Below are positions 61,629-64,000 of a stretch of 64,000 bases of DNA, piece after piece. The stretch covers positions 806,001 through 870,000 of the forward strand of contig JAACJO010000008.1 of NCBI GenBank assembly GCA_013368445.1, written 5' to 3'. This stretch comes from Leucocoprinus leucothites. Its lineage: Eukaryota; Basidiomycota; Agaricomycetes; Agaricales; Agaricaceae. The position numbers and the translations under genes were made by a program. Numbering within the stretch: the stretch's first letter is position 1; every line of letters starts with the position of its first letter. The notes below the pieces were generated by a model. The model saw nothing but the letters and a program-made list of their open reading frames with translations, had not been told where the DNA came from and did no database searches.

Positions 61629-63289
61629 ATGCCCATCGTTTACTGTCATGTTCAACGGGTGGTCACTATCTGCCTTGCTTTCTACGTCTGTATCTCGGTT
61701 CTATTCACGACAAGCGCGCTATTGTCGTCCTCATCTCGCAAGGAGACCTTGAAGCTAGAGCCCACCCCCCATCGATGGTTGAACTTTACAGATGGAAGAC
61801 ACATGACGTTAGAGTCACAAACTCTCGGAAGTCATGCGATTGAAGAGAGCTTGATTCTATCAAAGGCGTTTCCACATCTCATGAAGCCCAGCCAAATTAT
61901 TCCATACTATTATCGTGCCTCGGGGACGTTCGACAAGGAGGATATCACGATAACAAGTCTCATCACGAGCAATCGTTTTCAGATTTTGGCACGTCTGGTG
62001 GAACGATATCAAGGTGTGTCCTTCGACCTCTCCCATATCCATTCCTTCCACCAACATACTCGTTCTATCCTCGTCTCGCCGCATACACTAGGCCCGATAT
62101 CAGTGACATTTCATATCAATAATGTCACCGAAAATGTACCGCAACTCCTTGAGTCTCTACATCACCTATATACAACGACGGCAAACATGGCGATGTATGT
62201 CGACGTGCACCTTGTTTTGGATACTTTTGAAAGGCAATTCAACACGTGGAGGAACATTGCAAGATTGTTTGCGAGGACAGAGTATGTCATGATGCTTGAC
62301 GTTGACTTCTACCTTTGTACTCCGAGGTTTCGTGAGGTTCTGAGGAGAACTATCACGAGTACGGGAATAAGCGAAGTGAAGGAGATGTTCAAGAGCGGGA
62401 TGGCGGCGTTTGTTATTCCAGCATTTGAGTATGTCAAGTACAACGATGGGAGGGATTATCAAGCATTTCCAAACTCTAAGAAGGTAAGTCTCCTCGGATG
62501 CTGTCTACTTCATACTGAACCTGATAACTGCGGGCAGGATTTGATACGACTGATCAAAGAGCGCAAAATCCGAATGTTTCACGATATATGGCCGCCGGGT
62601 CATAACAGCACCAACTACGACGGGTACTATGCAGCGAAACCCGGAGAGGTGTATAGAGTAACGCAATTCCAGTCATACTATGAGCCATATACAATATTTC
62701 GGAAAGATGGCCCCCCGTGGTATGCTCACGCACTCTTGTGGTGGATGACCTATACTCATCAGGACGGATAGGTGCGATGAGCGATTCGTCGGATACGGCG
62801 GGAACAAGGCAGCATGCATTTTCGAAATGTACCTGTCTGGGATGTCATTCTACGTTCTCTCAGATCACTTCATCGTACACCAAAACCACCTGTATGAAGA
62901 GAATGCACGAAAGAGTGAGGTGAGCCTTTCCTCCGGTTGTTAGCCTCTCTTTATTTTACAACACATGCAGAGAAAGTTCAACCGCAAGATATATTCTGAA
63001 TTTAAGGAAGAGACCTGCCTACGGTGAGGCGACAAGTACCATCTACAGGAACTCCACCTCAACATATTATCTCCTAAGATATCTCCGGAACTTTCAGGAG
63101 CTTGGTATTCTCAGGGCTACAAGAGCGAGGAATGCGATAGATGAATGCGGGAAGATGAAAGGGTTCTCGAGGTTAATTACTCAGGTATGTTTGCAATCAC
63201 TCGTGTTCTGTGATCGAAAGGCTGATTATGCGAAGTTGTTACACGCTAAATTATCCCTTTAGACTCTTCTTACCACCTGTCTTGATTGA
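61629..63289 (+). CDS. GT49 (LARGE-like) glycosyltransferase
   Basis: Exons 61629-62013, 62092-62483, 62538-62719, 62772-62919, 62971-63023, 63079-63184 and 63263-63289 give 430 aa. An N-terminal membrane anchor (VVTICLAFYVCISVLFTTSA) indicates a type II Golgi protein. Family features are TITSLITSNRFQILARLVER, GPISVTFHI, TEYVMMLDVDFYLC with the DxD motif, SYYEPYTIFRKDGPPWCDER, FVGYGGNKAACIFEM and VLSDHFIVHQNH. GT49 includes animal LARGE/B4GAT1, which add glucuronate during matriglycan synthesis. The fungal donor and acceptor are unknown. The last exon is uncertain: reading past 63184 without splicing would instead end near 63262. The in-frame 78-nt intron after exon 1 was placed to join ERYQ to GPISV. 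Confidence 0.88.
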
Positions 63290-64000
63290 TTGCCCGCCTT
63301 CTCCGTCCAATAACCCTAATCCAGGCCAATTCCTAAGCATCGGAGCACTTGGAGATTGAGATTACGCTCTTATTTGGATCATGGAATATAAGCTGTCCTC
63401 TTGACCACTTAGGTATGGCACAGCGGATAAGGGAACACGAACGATGTCGTTATTGTGTTACTGTGTAGGCTGCGTGAGGCAGTAGTCCAAGGCCACTCAC
63501 CGACTCGTGCCCTCAATCTTACCTGGCTATTTCTAGAAAGCCTAATAGTCACCTACAGTCAGACCAAGTTGGCGGCACCCGCTAGGCTACGTGGGGGCAT
63601 ATTTCAGGGTATTTGTTGTGTGCGCAGCTTGATAATTCCTTTACTTTCTATCGTGTTTGTTGTGTCCTCTATTCAGTGGTGTATCCTCAAATCTACATCT
63701 CTCACGGTCAAGACACCTTCAAGCCCCTGGCACATCGAACCAGCCTACTCGCCTTACACTGAGCTATTTGTCTTTTTGATCGTGAGAGGGAGACAAGTCT
63801 ATATTTAGTGATGAATGTTTGATGGAACCTAGGCTTCATCCTCCTCCTTGCTAACTCAACGTAGCCCAAACGCACTTTTACTACTCCAACAACAGCCAAG
63901 CGTTTGTCAAATCCGATGCGTGGGGGAGAAAGGAAATATAGGAAGACTCAAGAAAGCAGCCGTATCGGTAATTTACTTCCAGAGCACGCGGCACTGATAG
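63290..64000. other. Right-edge intergenic region
   Basis: No supportable gene. Open frames on both strands (for example 63455-63808 on + and 63708-63899 on -) overlap each other and have no motif. A gene beginning beyond the window cannot be excluded. Confidence 0.35.

Overview
The window looks like nuclear DNA of a filamentous basidiomycete, most likely an Agaricomycete. Genes are split by many short introns (mostly 45-65 nt, GT..AG). The gene set is also fungal: velvet factor, fungal Ten1, DUF4045-gelsolin fusion, GH17-like glucanase, GPI-anchored cysteine protein, and intron-bearing tRNAs. I rebuilt exon chains by hand from splice signals, reading-frame continuity and family motifs. Exon lists in the entries are therefore predictions, although the phases close in every gene listed.

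Layout. 1-5.9 kb holds three + strand genes: a VelB-type velvet regulator, a TEN1-like telomere-capping protein and an unrecognised Ser-rich protein. 5.9-14.5 kb is a long stretch with no supportable gene. 14.5-16.4 kb carries a protein whose two-part helical layout resembles the C-terminal homology domain of the AFF/super elongation complex scaffold family. 16.4-22.4 kb is a second gene-poor stretch. From 22.4 kb to the right end the window is dense: RPS5, an unknown protein, a GPI-anchored secreted protein, DUF4045-gelsolin, a GH17-like glucanase, tRNA-Thr, a coiled-coil protein, a GT17 glycosyltransferase, BUD13, a 1420-residue BRCT protein, a mitochondrial-type NAD kinase, a small conserved protein, an Asteroid/XPG-like nuclease, tRNA-Leu, a cysteine-containing unknown, a 12-exon acyl-CoA ligase, an RRM/RGG protein, two tandem cornichon (ERV14) genes, N-acetylglucosamine kinase and a GT49 (LARGE-like) glycosyltransferase.

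How the genes relate. This is an ordinary eukaryotic gene array, not an operon or cluster. Loose themes are genome maintenance (TEN1, BRCT protein, Asteroid nuclease) and glycan or secretory work (GH17, GT17, GT49, GlcNAc kinase, two cargo receptors, GPI protein). I found no CRISPR array, intact transposon, rRNA or viral element. The most notable observations are the tandem ERV14 pair with identical intron positions, the AFF-like protein, very small exons of 10-13 nt, a perfect 11-bp hairpin across the GH17 stop codon, a possible peroxisomal signal on the CoA ligase, and the two large gene-poor blocks.
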